A stretch of 64,000 nt of DNA from Phocaeicola barnesiae DSM 18169 = JCM 13652. Lineage in GTDB: Bacteria; Bacteroidota; Bacteroidia; Bacteroidales; Bacteroidaceae. The position numbers and the translations under genes were made by a program. This document shows, one piece after another, positions 56,322 through 64,000 of the stretch. The first letter of the stretch is position 1. Each line of letters opens with the position of its first letter. The stretch lies in NCBI RefSeq assembly GCF_000374585.1, contig NZ_KB894652.1, forward strand, positions 62,001 through 126,000, given 5' to 3'. The notes under the pieces were generated by a model, which saw only the letters and a list, made by a program, of their open reading frames with translations, was not told where the DNA came from and made no database searches.

Positions 56322-58520
56322 ATGAAAAGCTTATTTGCACTTCTGACATTGCTCTTCCTCAGTCTGGGGATACAGGCACAAAAAGTCACGCTGCAAGACG
56401 TCGCCCAAGGAACCTACCGGGCACAGAACATCTACGGACTGAAGCCGATGCTGGACGGGGAACACTACACCCAAATCAGCAGCGACCACAAACGCATCGT
56501 CAAATACTCTTTCAAGACCGGAAAAGAAGTAGAGGCTATTTTCGACGTAACGAAAGCCCGCGACTGTAACTTCAAGACATTCGATGACTACATCCTGTCG
56601 CCGGATGAGAAACTCATCCTGATTCAGACCGAGACCAAACCGATTTACCGCCATTCGTTTACAGCCGTATACTACATCTATAACGTCAAGAACAATACGC
56701 TGGAACCGCTGTCGAACAACGGACCGCAACAGGTACCTCTGTTCTCGCCGGACGGCAACCAGATTGCCTTCGTACGCAACAACAACATCTTCCTGGTAAA
56801 GCTGCTGTTCGGAAACAGCGAATCGCAGGTAACCAAAGACGGTGAATACAACAAAGTACTCAACGGTATTCCGGACTGGGTATACGAAGAAGAGTTCAGC
56901 TTCAACCGCGCCTTCGACTTCAGTGCGGACAGCAAGATGATAGCCTACATCCGTTTTGACGAAAGTCAGGTACCGATGTTCTCTTTCCCCTGGTACAAAG
57001 GCATGGCACCAGCCAAGGAAGACTATGCGACCTATCCGGGAAAATACGAATACAAATACCCCAAGGCCGGTGAGACCAATTCGACCGTAACGGTACATAC
57101 TTACGACATCAAGAGCCATGTAACCCGCCAGATGGACCTTCCCCTCGACAAGGACGGCTACATTCCGCGCATCAAGTTTACTTCCGACCCGGAGAAACTG
57201 GCCATCATGACCCTGAACCGTCATCAGAACCGCTTTGACCTGTATCTGGCCAATCCGCGCAGCGCCACCTGTAAGGTAGCAATCCGTGACGAGGCCGAAC
57301 AGTACATCAAGGAACAGGAATACGGAAGCATTGCCTTCTACCCGAACCACATCGTACTGATGAGCGAGCGCGACGGCTACAACCACCTGTACCTGTATAC
57401 CATCGCCGGTAACCTGGTGCGCCAGATTACCAAAGGAAATTTCGAAGTGACCGATTTCCTGGGTTACGACGAAGCAAACGGTACCACCTATTATGCCAGC
57501 AACGAAGGCAGTCCCCTGCGTACCGCCATCTACAAGATAGACAGCAAAGGCAAGAAAACGAAACTGTCTACCAAAGAAGGAACCAACAATGCCCTGTTCA
57601 GCAAGAACTTCGCTTACTTCATCAATACCTATTCCAGCAAAGACACTCCGACCGAAATCACGCTGAACGACAGCAAAGGCCGTGAACTGGTTACCTTGCT
57701 CGACAACAAGCAGCTGAAAAGCCAGCTTACCCACCTGAATATGCCGACCAAGGAATTCTTCACCTTCAAGACTTCACAAGGAGTGGAACTGAACGGCTGG
57801 ATGATGAAACCCGCCAATTTCGACCCGAACAAGAAATACCCGGTCATCATGCACCAATACAGTGGCCCGGGCTCACAGCAGGTACTGGACAAATGGGGAA
57901 TCGGAAGCTTCGGCGACGGAGGTATGTTCGAAGCCTACATGTGCGACAAGGGCTACATCATGGTTTGTGTAGACGGACGCGGTACCGGCGGTCGTGGAGC
58001 AGCCTTCGAGAAATGTACGTACCTCTTCCTTGGAGTGAAAGAATCGGAAGACCAGGTAGAAACAGCCCGTTACCTGGGTACGCTGCCCTACGTTGACGGC
58101 TCACGTATCGGCATCTGGGGATGGAGCTTCGGAGGATACAATACGCTGATGTCCATGAGCGACGGCTCCGGTGCCTTCAAGGCCGGTGTAGCCATTGCCG
58201 CCCCATCCGACTGGCGTTTCTACGATACGGTCTATACCGAACGCTTCATGCGTACTCCGAAAGAAAACGGTGACGGCTACAACGCAGGCTCAGCCATCAG
58301 CCGCGCTTCGAAACTGCAAGGTAAACTGTTGCTTATCCACGGAACTGCCGACGACAATGTACATTATCAGAACGCGGCAGAATACAGCGAAGCACTGGTA
58401 CAGGCCAACAAACAGTTCGACATGCAGGTATATACCAACCGGAACCATAGCATTTTCGGAGGAAATACCCGTAACCATCTGATGAACCGGGTGGCAAACT
58501 TCTTCCTCGAGAATCTTTAA
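56322..58520 (+). CDS. dipeptidyl peptidase IV, S9 family
   Basis: 732 residues. Signal peptide ends LGIQAQ. The N-terminal beta-propeller (about 40-470) has the DPP-IV Glu motif region YEEEFSFNRAFDFS, which binds the substrate N-terminus. The C-terminal hydrolase has the catalytic Ser602 in GWSFGGY, Asp in HGTADDNVH, and His in the final RNHSIFGG-H region. It removes X-Pro or X-Ala dipeptides from peptides in the periplasm. Confidence 0.94.
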   Translation: MKSLFALLTLLFLSLGIQAQKVTLQDVAQGTYRAQNIYGLKPMLDGEHYTQISSDHKRIVKYSFKTGKEVEAIFDVTKARDCNFKTFDDYILSPDEKLILIQTETKPIYRHSFTAVYYIYNVKNNTLEPLSNNGPQQVPLFSPDGNQIAFVRNNNIFLVKLLFGNSESQVTKDGEYNKVLNGIPDWVYEEEFSFNRAFDFSADSKMIAYIRFDESQVPMFSFPWYKGMAPAKEDYATYPGKYEYKYPKAGETNSTVTVHTYDIKSHVTRQMDLPLDKDGYIPRIKFTSDPEKLAIMTLNRHQNRFDLYLANPRSATCKVAIRDEAEQYIKEQEYGSIAFYPNHIVLMSERDGYNHLYLYTIAGNLVRQITKGNFEVTDFLGYDEANGTTYYASNEGSPLRTAIYKIDSKGKKTKLSTKEGTNNALFSKNFAYFINTYSSKDTPTEITLNDSKGRELVTLLDNKQLKSQLTHLNMPTKEFFTFKTSQGVELNGWMMKPANFDPNKKYPVIMHQYSGPGSQQVLDKWGIGSFGDGGMFEAYMCDKGYIMVCVDGRGTGGRGAAFEKCTYLFLGVKESEDQVETARYLGTLPYVDGSRIGIWGWSFGGYNTLMSMSDGSGAFKAGVAIAAPSDWRFYDTVYTERFMRTPKENGDGYNAGSAISRASKLQGKLLLIHGTADDNVHYQNAAEYSEALVQANKQFDMQVYTNRNHSIFGGNTRNHLMNRVANFFLENL

Positions 58521-58537
58521 TATACTATTTTCTAACG

Positions 58538-58568
58538 GAGCTGCAGAAGGACAATCCTTCTGCAGCTC
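58538..58568 (+). terminator. hairpin after the DPP-IV gene
   Basis: A 14-bp perfect stem GAGCTGCAGAAGGA (58538-58551) pairs with 58555-58568. The T-run is weak (TTCCTCTATTT), so termination may be partial and allow read-through to lipA 21 bp later. Confidence 0.6.
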
Positions 58569-58589
58569 TTCCTCTATTTCAGATATACT

Positions 58590-59441
58590 ATGGAACACAT
58601 CAAGAAGCCGGAATGGCTGAAAATCAATATCGGAACCAATCCACGTTATACAGAGACCAAACGTATCGTAGACACCCATCGTCTTCACACCATCTGCAGC
58701 AGCGGACGCTGCCCGAATCTGGGAGAATGCTGGGGAAAAGGAACGGCTACGTTTCTGATAGGCGGAAACATCTGTACACGTTCCTGCAAATTCTGCAACA
58801 CACCTACCGGCAAGCCGCTACCGCTGGATGCAAACGAACCCGGACAGGTGGCCGAATCCATCCGGCTCATGAAACTGAATCATGCTGTCCTTACGTCGGT
58901 AGACCGTGACGACCTGCCCGACCTGGGAGCCGGACACTGGGTACAGACCATCCAGGCCATCCGCCAACTCAATCCGGGAATTACCCTGGAGACCCTGATT
59001 CCTGACTTCCAGGGAAAAGAAGAACTTATCCGACAGGTAACCGATACACACCCCGACATCGTATCACACAACCTCGAAACCGTCCGCCGACTGACCCCAC
59101 TGGTACGTAGCGTGGCCCGGTATGACACCAGCCTTCGTGTCATCCGCCTGATTGCGGACAGCGGCGTTACAGCCAAATCGGGCATCATGGTAGGACTGGG
59201 AGAAACCATCGCCGAAGTGGAAGAAACCATGGACGACCTGCTGGCAAACGGTTGCCAGATACTGACCATCGGCCAATACCTGCAACCTACCCGGAAGCAT
59301 TACCCGGTGGCCGCATACATCACTCCCGAGCAGTTTGACTCCTACAAGGAAACTGCCCTACAGAAAGGTTTCCGGCTGGTAGAAAGCGGTCCGCTGGTAC
59401 GTTCATCCTACTATGCCGAAAAACAAATCCGACAATTTTAA
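58590..59441 (+). CDS. lipA: lipoyl synthase
   Basis: Radical SAM enzyme that inserts two sulfurs into octanoyl groups of lipoyl domains. The auxiliary cluster cysteines lie in CSSGRCPNLGEC and the radical SAM cluster in CTRSCKFC. TSVDRDDLPDLGAGHW and LIPDFQG are family blocks, and the C-terminal RSSYYAEK carries the RSSY motif. 283 residues, normal length. No lipB lies in this window. Confidence 0.95.
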   Translation: MEHIKKPEWLKINIGTNPRYTETKRIVDTHRLHTICSSGRCPNLGECWGKGTATFLIGGNICTRSCKFCNTPTGKPLPLDANEPGQVAESIRLMKLNHAVLTSVDRDDLPDLGAGHWVQTIQAIRQLNPGITLETLIPDFQGKEELIRQVTDTHPDIVSHNLETVRRLTPLVRSVARYDTSLRVIRLIADSGVTAKSGIMVGLGETIAEVEETMDDLLANGCQILTIGQYLQPTRKHYPVAAYITPEQFDSYKETALQKGFRLVESGPLVRSSYYAEKQIRQF

Positions 59442-59488
59442 ACTTTTTGATGTATAAAATTGTTACATGTGTGTATAGATAAACCCCA

Positions 59489-60466
59489 ATGAGCACCAAA
59501 CGAACATACAAAGGCCTACTGGTTTCCCTTGGACTGTTACCCTTGCTTATAACGTTGGTCGGACTTCATTTCTTTCCGGCCACTCTGATGCTTGGTATCG
59601 GTCTGGGCATCGGGATAACAGCCATCCTACTGAATATCATATACCTGAAAGATATCAACTTCTTTCTTCTTGTCGGCAGCATCAGTATCGGCCTATATTT
59701 CCTATTCCGTCTGTTTACCGGATACGAATACATTCCAGACAAGTGCAATACTCCCGTTCTGGAACTGCTCATGTTCACTTTCTGTTTCATCTATCTGACT
59801 CTTCCGGACTACTACCGGAAGTTCCACATGGCCATACATCTGCGTTCCAAACGCAACTATACCCTGGAAGCCGGTATCATTGTCGTACTTTCGGCTATCC
59901 ACCTGATTATACTTGCCATCCTGCAGGAACAAAACCTGTTGGATAATCCCCGCGTATTTTTGGTAGCGGTCTATCTGGTTCCCATTCTGATTTACCTGTT
60001 CTGTATTACGGTCAATATCATCGGAATCAACATGGCTGCCCGCGAAGAGGGGTTCTACAACATCATCCGCATAGCACCGCTCTGGAACGGGAAAATCTAC
60101 CTTTGTCCGCATACCGATGTCAACAACTGGAAAACAGTGTGGGATGTTCCTGTGGAAGAATGGCTGGAAGACCCGTTCCGCAACATGGAACACTACTCTA
60201 CTTTGCTGGGACGGAAAATAGTCCGGAAAGGGAGCATGACTCCCCGATTCATCCTACGCTACCGCCAATCGCCCGCCACCCACAGTCTGCAAACCGTCCA
60301 TCTTTACATACTCCCCCTGAAGACAGAACAAGAGCTGTCACTGAAAAAAGGACGCTTCTTTGATTTTGAAGAGTTGAGAACCGGAGAAATACTCTTGTCT
60401 GATTTCTTACAGGAAGAACTGGAACACCTGGACCTGGCAGCCTCCATGTGGAAAGAATTCTATTAA
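59489..60466 (+). CDS. multi-pass membrane protein, unknown function
   Basis: 325 residues. Six predicted helices occupy about 1-185 (for example GLLVSLGLLPLLITLVGLHFF, VFLVAVYLVPILIYLFCITV). A soluble C-terminal domain of about 130 residues follows (IAPLWNGKIYLCPHTDVNNWKTVWDVPVEEWLE, RKGSMTPRFILRY, TVHLYILPL). This soluble part is faintly NUDIX-like in its strand-loop order but lacks a Nudix box, so I assign no function. The GNAT gene follows after 39 bp. Confidence 0.75.
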   Translation: MSTKRTYKGLLVSLGLLPLLITLVGLHFFPATLMLGIGLGIGITAILLNIIYLKDINFFLLVGSISIGLYFLFRLFTGYEYIPDKCNTPVLELLMFTFCFIYLTLPDYYRKFHMAIHLRSKRNYTLEAGIIVVLSAIHLIILAILQEQNLLDNPRVFLVAVYLVPILIYLFCITVNIIGINMAAREEGFYNIIRIAPLWNGKIYLCPHTDVNNWKTVWDVPVEEWLEDPFRNMEHYSTLLGRKIVRKGSMTPRFILRYRQSPATHSLQTVHLYILPLKTEQELSLKKGRFFDFEELRTGEILLSDFLQEELEHLDLAASMWKEFY

Positions 60467-60505
60467 AAACATATACCCAAACACAACCTCACACCAGAAA
60501 GAATC

Positions 60506-60994
60506 ATGATTCGAACCGTAACTTTAAACGACGCACAGGCAATAGCCGACATCTACAACGAATACATCGTTCATACCTGTATCACTTTCGAAACAGCACC
60601 GGTCAGTCCTGCAGAAATGGCGGACCGCATCCGAACCATCTCCTCCACCTATCCGTATTTCGTCTACGAAGCAGACGGAGAAATGCTAGGCTACTGCTAC
60701 GCGCACGGATGGAAAGAAAAACAAGCCTACCGGCAAACGGCAGAAACGACTGTCTATGTAAAAAAAGGACATACTGGAAAGGGAATAGGCCAGGCACTGA
60801 TGCAGCAACTGATTGACGCCTCACAGAAAGCCGGCCTGCATGTACTGATAGCCTGCATCACTTATCCCAACGAGGCCAGCGTCCGGCTGCATGAGAAACT
60901 AGGATTCAAGCAGGTGTCCCGTTTCAATGAAGTAGGAAGGAAATTCGGGCAATGGCTGGACATCTATGATTTCCAACTCGTTCTCTCCGAATAG
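60506..60994 (+). CDS. GNAT-family N-acetyltransferase
   Basis: 162 residues, similar to the phosphinothricin/methionine-sulfoximine acetyltransferase branch: DAQAIADIYNEYIVHTCITFETAP at the start, GYCYAHGWKEKQAYRQTAETTVYV in the middle, and acetyl-CoA-binding GHTGKGIGQALMQQL, then HEKLGFKQVSRFNEVGRKFGQWLD. The natural substrate is probably a small amine, not determined from sequence. Confidence 0.88.
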   Translation: MIRTVTLNDAQAIADIYNEYIVHTCITFETAPVSPAEMADRIRTISSTYPYFVYEADGEMLGYCYAHGWKEKQAYRQTAETTVYVKKGHTGKGIGQALMQQLIDASQKAGLHVLIACITYPNEASVRLHEKLGFKQVSRFNEVGRKFGQWLDIYDFQLVLSE

Positions 60995-61000
60995 AGTCAA

Positions 61001-61025
61001 GAGCTTCCGGAAGGAGGCTCTTTTT
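61001..61025 (+). terminator. terminator of the GNAT gene
   Basis: An 8-bp stem GAGCTTCC (61001-61008) pairs with 61013-61020 and is followed by TTTTT. It lies between convergent genes. Confidence 0.7.
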
Positions 61026-61029
61026 AGTT

Positions 61030-61734
61030 TTACTTATAAATAAGGAAAATGCAAGGCACCTTGGTAAGGTCCGGCAAATGGCCTTTCCATTCACGGATAG
61101 TCTTGGTATGGATATACTCGCCTTCGCAAGTGATGTTGGCGGCAATGCATAGTTTGGTCTGAGGACGACAGGTCTTCACGATATCCTCCATCATCTTGTT
61201 GTTCCGGTAAGGCGTCTCAATGAAAAGCTGGGTCTGATTCTCTGAATAGATACGTCCTTCCAACTCTTTCAGACGCTTGATACGGTCGGCAGCCTCAATC
61301 GGCAGATAGCCGTGGAACGCAAAGCTCTGTCCGTTAAAGCCAGACCCCATGACCGAAAGAATAATGGACGAAGGACCTACCAACGGAACGACCTTCAGAT
61401 TTTTCCGCTGTGCCATCGCTACGACATCAGCACCCGGATCGGCTACAGCCGGACAGCCGGCTTCCGAAATGACTCCCATGGAATGCCCCTCCTGCAAAGG
61501 CTTCAGGTATCCCGACAGGTCGTCCGGAGACGTATGTTTGTTCAGCGGATAAAAAGTAAGTTCATCGATATTGATGGAAGCCTCTACCTTTTTCAGAAAA
61601 CGGCGCGCCGAACGGACATCCTCCACGATAAAATGTTTGATACCCAAAATAATCTCTTTGTTGTAGGCAGGCAACACCTGTTCGACAGGCGTATCACCCA
61701 GCGTTACGGGTAATAAATATAAAGCTGTTTCCAT
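61030..61734 (-). CDS. tetrapyrrole-methylase-type SAM methyltransferase (RsmI-like)
   Basis: 234 residues of the TP-methylase fold: MGVISEAGCPAVADPGADVV, VPLVGPSSIILSVMGSGFNGQSFAFHGYLP and TQLFIETPYRNNKMMEDIV are blocks of RsmI (16S rRNA 2'-O-methyltransferase, C1402). It is shorter than E. coli RsmI and begins ALYLLPVTLGD, so it may be a divergent branch. It is last of the fabI-gldB-like-rsmI-like operon. Confidence 0.85.
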   Translation of the reverse strand: METALYLLPVTLGDTPVEQVLPAYNKEIILGIKHFIVEDVRSARRFLKKVEASINIDELTFYPLNKHTSPDDLSGYLKPLQEGHSMGVISEAGCPAVADPGADVVAMAQRKNLKVVPLVGPSSIILSVMGSGFNGQSFAFHGYLPIEAADRIKRLKELEGRIYSENQTQLFIETPYRNNKMMEDIVKTCRPQTKLCIAANITCEGEYIHTKTIREWKGHLPDLTKVPCIFLIYK

Positions 61735-61751
61735 CAGAATAAGATAAAAAA

Positions 61752-62759
61752 TCAGTGTTTCGGTGTATGCATCAAATCGGAGAAGTCATCTTTTCCGAGC
61801 AAGTCTTTCAGAGTCAGGCGCTGGTTGTTCTTCATATATTTGTCCACCAGCTGCATTCCCAGCCAGATACCGATACATGGAGGCATCTTTTCGCCGTTGA
61901 AAGTCAGTGTCTGTTCACCGGAAGTATAAGAACGGATCAGCATCGGATCGGTACTTGCCAGATGTTCCTTCTCAGCCATTTCTTTCCACAAGGCATCCAT
62001 GTACTTGCGGCACCAGTTCAGCTCTTCACGCGTATATCCCAGTGTCAGCCTTCCGGAGCCGTCGGACTGCAGGATATGCTCCACCGTCCAGGCAATCTTG
62101 CCCCGATACATCATAAAGTCAAACAAGGTACGGTGCCCTTCTTCCCACGGAAAAGGAGACAGGCTCAACAGATAAAAAGTAAAACAATCGGGTACAATGC
62201 GCTCGGGTACCATCGACCGACGCTGAAACGGATAATAATAACGTTTGTAAAGCGGATAATCCTGTCCCAGATATTTGTCCAGGCTGAATCCCAGCAGACT
62301 GTCGCCGACCACTACAGACTGGTTCAGCGCCGATATCTGCGAATAGATACGCGGAACAGGAATTGCAGGGACCTCCCGTTTCAAGTTTCTGAAACCTTTG
62401 GTCAAATCAGCTTCAATACCGGAAAGGTCCTTGAACTTTTCCTGTACATCATCCATCAACCTGACCAGCAGAGAATCGGAATAATAGGCACACAGCCGAT
62501 CATTGATGTCAGGTTCGGCAACAGAACCGATACCCAGCACATCCTCAATCAGCAACTTCGTAGCCTGCGGACAATCTATGTTCATCTTCTGCAGAGCAGA
62601 CACACTGTTCATCACAGTGGCCTCGTACTGAAGGCGGTCATAGCGTAATACCTTCACAGACGTCTGAAGAGATTCGTCTTTCTGCTCGCCGGAACGACAA
62701 GCAGAAAGAACGAACACTACCATTAATAATATTCCTATTATCCGATGCATCCGGTTCAA
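61752..62759 (-). CDS. GldB-like lipoprotein
   Basis: 335 residues. Lipobox VLSAC puts Cys at about residue 21. KVLRYDRLQYEA, LNQSVVVGDSLLGFSLDKYLGQDYPLYKRYYYPFQRRSM, WTVEHILQSDGSGRLTLGYTREELNWC and MPPCIGIWLGMQLVDKYM match the GldB-type family. The family is named for gliding motility, but non-gliding Bacteroides keep it, so the role here is unknown. Its ATG abuts the stop of fabI with no gap. Confidence 0.78.
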   Translation of the reverse strand: MNRMHRIIGILLMVVFVLSACRSGEQKDESLQTSVKVLRYDRLQYEATVMNSVSALQKMNIDCPQATKLLIEDVLGIGSVAEPDINDRLCAYYSDSLLVRLMDDVQEKFKDLSGIEADLTKGFRNLKREVPAIPVPRIYSQISALNQSVVVGDSLLGFSLDKYLGQDYPLYKRYYYPFQRRSMVPERIVPDCFTFYLLSLSPFPWEEGHRTLFDFMMYRGKIAWTVEHILQSDGSGRLTLGYTREELNWCRKYMDALWKEMAEKEHLASTDPMLIRSYTSGEQTLTFNGEKMPPCIGIWLGMQLVDKYMKNNQRLTLKDLLGKDDFSDLMHTPKH

Positions 62760-63617
62760 TTATCCATAGATGATATTACCGTTCTCATCCTTGTATTCAT
62801 CCAGACCCTTTTCATAGGTAGCCATGGCGCGCAAGCTCATACCTACACTGGAGAAACCACCGTCGTGGAACAGGTTCTGCATGGTAACCTTACGGGTCAG
62901 GTCAGAGAACATTACGATACAATAGTCGGCACATTCATCGGCTGAGGCATTTCCCAGCGGAGACATACGGTTGGCAAAATCGAACAGCTTGTCCATACCC
63001 TTCACACCCGATCCGGCAGTAGTCATGGTCGGAGACTGAGAGATGGTATTGATACGTACATGGTGTTCACGGCCGTAGATGTAACCGAAACTGCGGGCAA
63101 TGGATTCCAGCAACGCCTTGGCATCGGCCATATCGTTGTAACCGTAGAAGGTACGCTGTGCTGCCACATAACTCAGAGCCACGATAGAACCGTATTCACT
63201 GATTGCATTCAGCTTCTTGGCTACCTGAATCATCTTATGGAATGAAACAGCCGAGATATCCAATGTCTTTCCCAACATATCATAATCCAAATCATCGTAT
63301 GTACGTTTCTTGCGTACGTTCGGAGACATACCGATAGAGTGTAGTACGAAATCAATCTGTCCGCCCAATACTTCCATTGAACGTTTGAAAACAGTTTCCA
63401 GATCTTCCACGCTGGTAGCATCGGCCGGAATCACTTCACAGTGCAATTTTTCTGACAATTCCGAAACCTGTCCCATACGTACTGCTACAGGGGTATTCGA
63501 CAACGTGATTGTTGCACCTTCTTCTACGGCCTTTTCAGCTACCTTCCAAGCGATAGACTGTTCATTCAAAGCACCGAAAATAATACCTCTTTTTCCTTTC
63601 AGCAAATTATAACTCAT
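62760..63617 (-). CDS. fabI: enoyl-[acyl-carrier-protein] reductase (NADH), FabI
   Basis: Reduces enoyl-ACP in the last step of fatty-acid elongation. 285 residues. Nucleotide-binding GIIFGALNEQSIAW, IDFVLHSIGMSPN, and the catalytic Tyr-X6-Lys in YNDMADAK preceded by SYVAAQRTFYG. ISQSPTMTTAGSGV forms the substrate-binding loop. Start at 63617 (MSYNLLKGKRG). A TATCTTTG -7 element lies on the minus strand at 63643-63650. It heads the operon with the GldB-like and RsmI-like genes. Confidence 0.95.
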   Translation of the reverse strand: MSYNLLKGKRGIIFGALNEQSIAWKVAEKAVEEGATITLSNTPVAVRMGQVSELSEKLHCEVIPADATSVEDLETVFKRSMEVLGGQIDFVLHSIGMSPNVRKKRTYDDLDYDMLGKTLDISAVSFHKMIQVAKKLNAISEYGSIVALSYVAAQRTFYGYNDMADAKALLESIARSFGYIYGREHHVRINTISQSPTMTTAGSGVKGMDKLFDFANRMSPLGNASADECADYCIVMFSDLTRKVTMQNLFHDGGFSSVGMSLRAMATYEKGLDEYKDENGNIIYG

Positions 63618-63642
63618 AGCTTTCGTATTATAAATTCGGCTG

Positions 63643-63650
63643 CAAAGATA
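63643..63650 (-). promoter_or_regulatory. -7 promoter element of the fabI operon
   Basis: On the minus strand the bases are TATCTTTG, 25 bp before the fabI start. Confidence 0.6.
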
Positions 63651-63741
63651 CAAACTTATTTAAAAACTTACTTGCTTTTGCGCACAAATATTCAAAAGTG
63701 TGCAATGTCCCAACGAGAGTAACCGGCTCTGAACATGTAAA

Positions 63742-63812
63742 ATGCCGTACCTACCCTTGCCCTCATAGAGGGAAAAGCAGATACGGCACCTTACGTATAA
63801 AGAACAGCAGCT
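63742..63812 (-). terminator. terminator region of the decarboxylase operon
   Basis: AGAACAG/CTGTTCT forms one hairpin near 63800-63817. TGCCGTA/TACGGCA with inner CCCTC/GAGGG forms a longer one at about 63743-63795, followed by TTTTAC on the minus strand. Confidence 0.55.
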
Positions 63813-63823
63813 GTTCTGAATGG

Positions 63824-64000
63824 TTATCCGAGGAACGTAATCAGGACACCGGCTGCTACCGCAGAACCGATAACTCCTGAAATGTTGCTGGCCATGCAAT
63901 ACTGAAGCACATGGTTCTTAGGGTCGTACTTCAATGCGATTTCATTGGCTACACGGCTTGCCATCGGCACAGCACTCAAACCGGTAGCACCGATAAGCGG
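63824..64000 (-). CDS. Na+-translocating decarboxylase beta subunit (N-terminus outside window)
   Basis: The last 58 codons read PLIGATGLSAVPMASRVANE, then a C-terminal NISGVIGSAVAAGVLITFLG. This matches the end of the beta (OadB/MmdB) subunit of oxaloacetate or methylmalonyl-CoA decarboxylases, the membrane subunit that couples decarboxylation to Na+ export. With mutAB at 13965-17973 it fits succinate-to-propionate metabolism. Which substrate it serves cannot be told from this fragment. Confidence 0.88.
   Translation of the reverse strand, partial: PLIGATGLSAVPMASRVANEIALKYDPKNHVLQYCMASNISGVIGSAVAAGVLITFLG

Noticed and set aside
56331-57734. 467-codon minus-strand frame opposite the DPP-IV gene
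   Set aside because: Antisense to a complete S9 peptidase with its catalytic triad.

Overview
The window is a chromosomal segment of a Bacteroidales bacterium, most likely Bacteroides or Phocaeicola. The signs are TAnnTTTG-type -7 promoter elements in front of many genes, many Cys-lipidated or signal-peptide-bearing envelope proteins (GH20, GH2, GH29, S41, DUF4369, fimbrillin-like and GldB-like proteins), AsnA, a two-subunit methylmalonyl-CoA mutase and a Na+-pumping decarboxylase beta subunit. The species is inferred from gene content only.

Layout. 1-4452 (-) is a glycosidase pair: a GH20 beta-hexosaminidase cut by the window edge and a GH2 beta-mannosidase, followed by tRNA-Arg(CCG) on the same strand. 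5092-6906 (+) is an FtsH protease whose N-terminus looks frameshifted. 6940-7762 (-) is a broken AraC-type regulator, divergent from a split LysO-type exporter. 9305-11548 (+) holds asnA, ung and folB. 11644-17973 (-) holds a GH29 fucosidase and mutB/mutA. 18418-20097 (+) is an AspT-type exchanger. Its last 58 bases and its terminator are duplicated as a 165-bp direct repeat. Between the copies lies a beheaded AlbA/HATPase-type gene; just after the second copy lies an AT-rich EcoRII-like restriction-modification pair.

24063-27505 holds an ABC-F ATPase (+) and a convergent three-gene SPFH / ribbon-helix-helix / membrane protein operon (-). 27506-28678 looks empty but carries two paralogous units, each with a TTGAT-N4-ATCAA palindrome, a -7 element exactly 60 bp further on, a leader of about 150 nt and a 30-codon peptide gene. 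This twin unit is the best candidate in the window for something undescribed. 28679-32270 (+) holds a Pif1/RecD-like helicase with a TPR tail, a YrdC/Sua5 protein and an MscS channel. 32416-34560 (-) holds a flavodiiron protein and a radical SAM protein. 34787-39747 (+) is a tight five-gene run: polyprenol-phosphate mannosyltransferase, dihydroorotase, a stand-alone MetH reactivation domain, a metallophosphoesterase and a PlsC acyltransferase. 39829-43836 (-) holds a DUF4369 lipoprotein and a large PEP/pyruvate-binding protein with receiver-like N-terminal domains.

44062-60994 (+) holds glutamate dehydrogenase, a fimbrillin/GLUG lipoprotein, a coiled-coil membrane protein, an S41 protease, a TolC-HlyD-ABC-2-ABC-2 export operon with no ATPase, a TonB-like protein, DPP-IV, lipoyl synthase, a membrane protein and a GNAT acetyltransferase. 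61030-63617 (-) is the fabI-gldB-like-rsmI-like operon. The window ends inside a Na+-translocating decarboxylase beta subunit (-), which with mutAB fits the succinate-propionate pathway.
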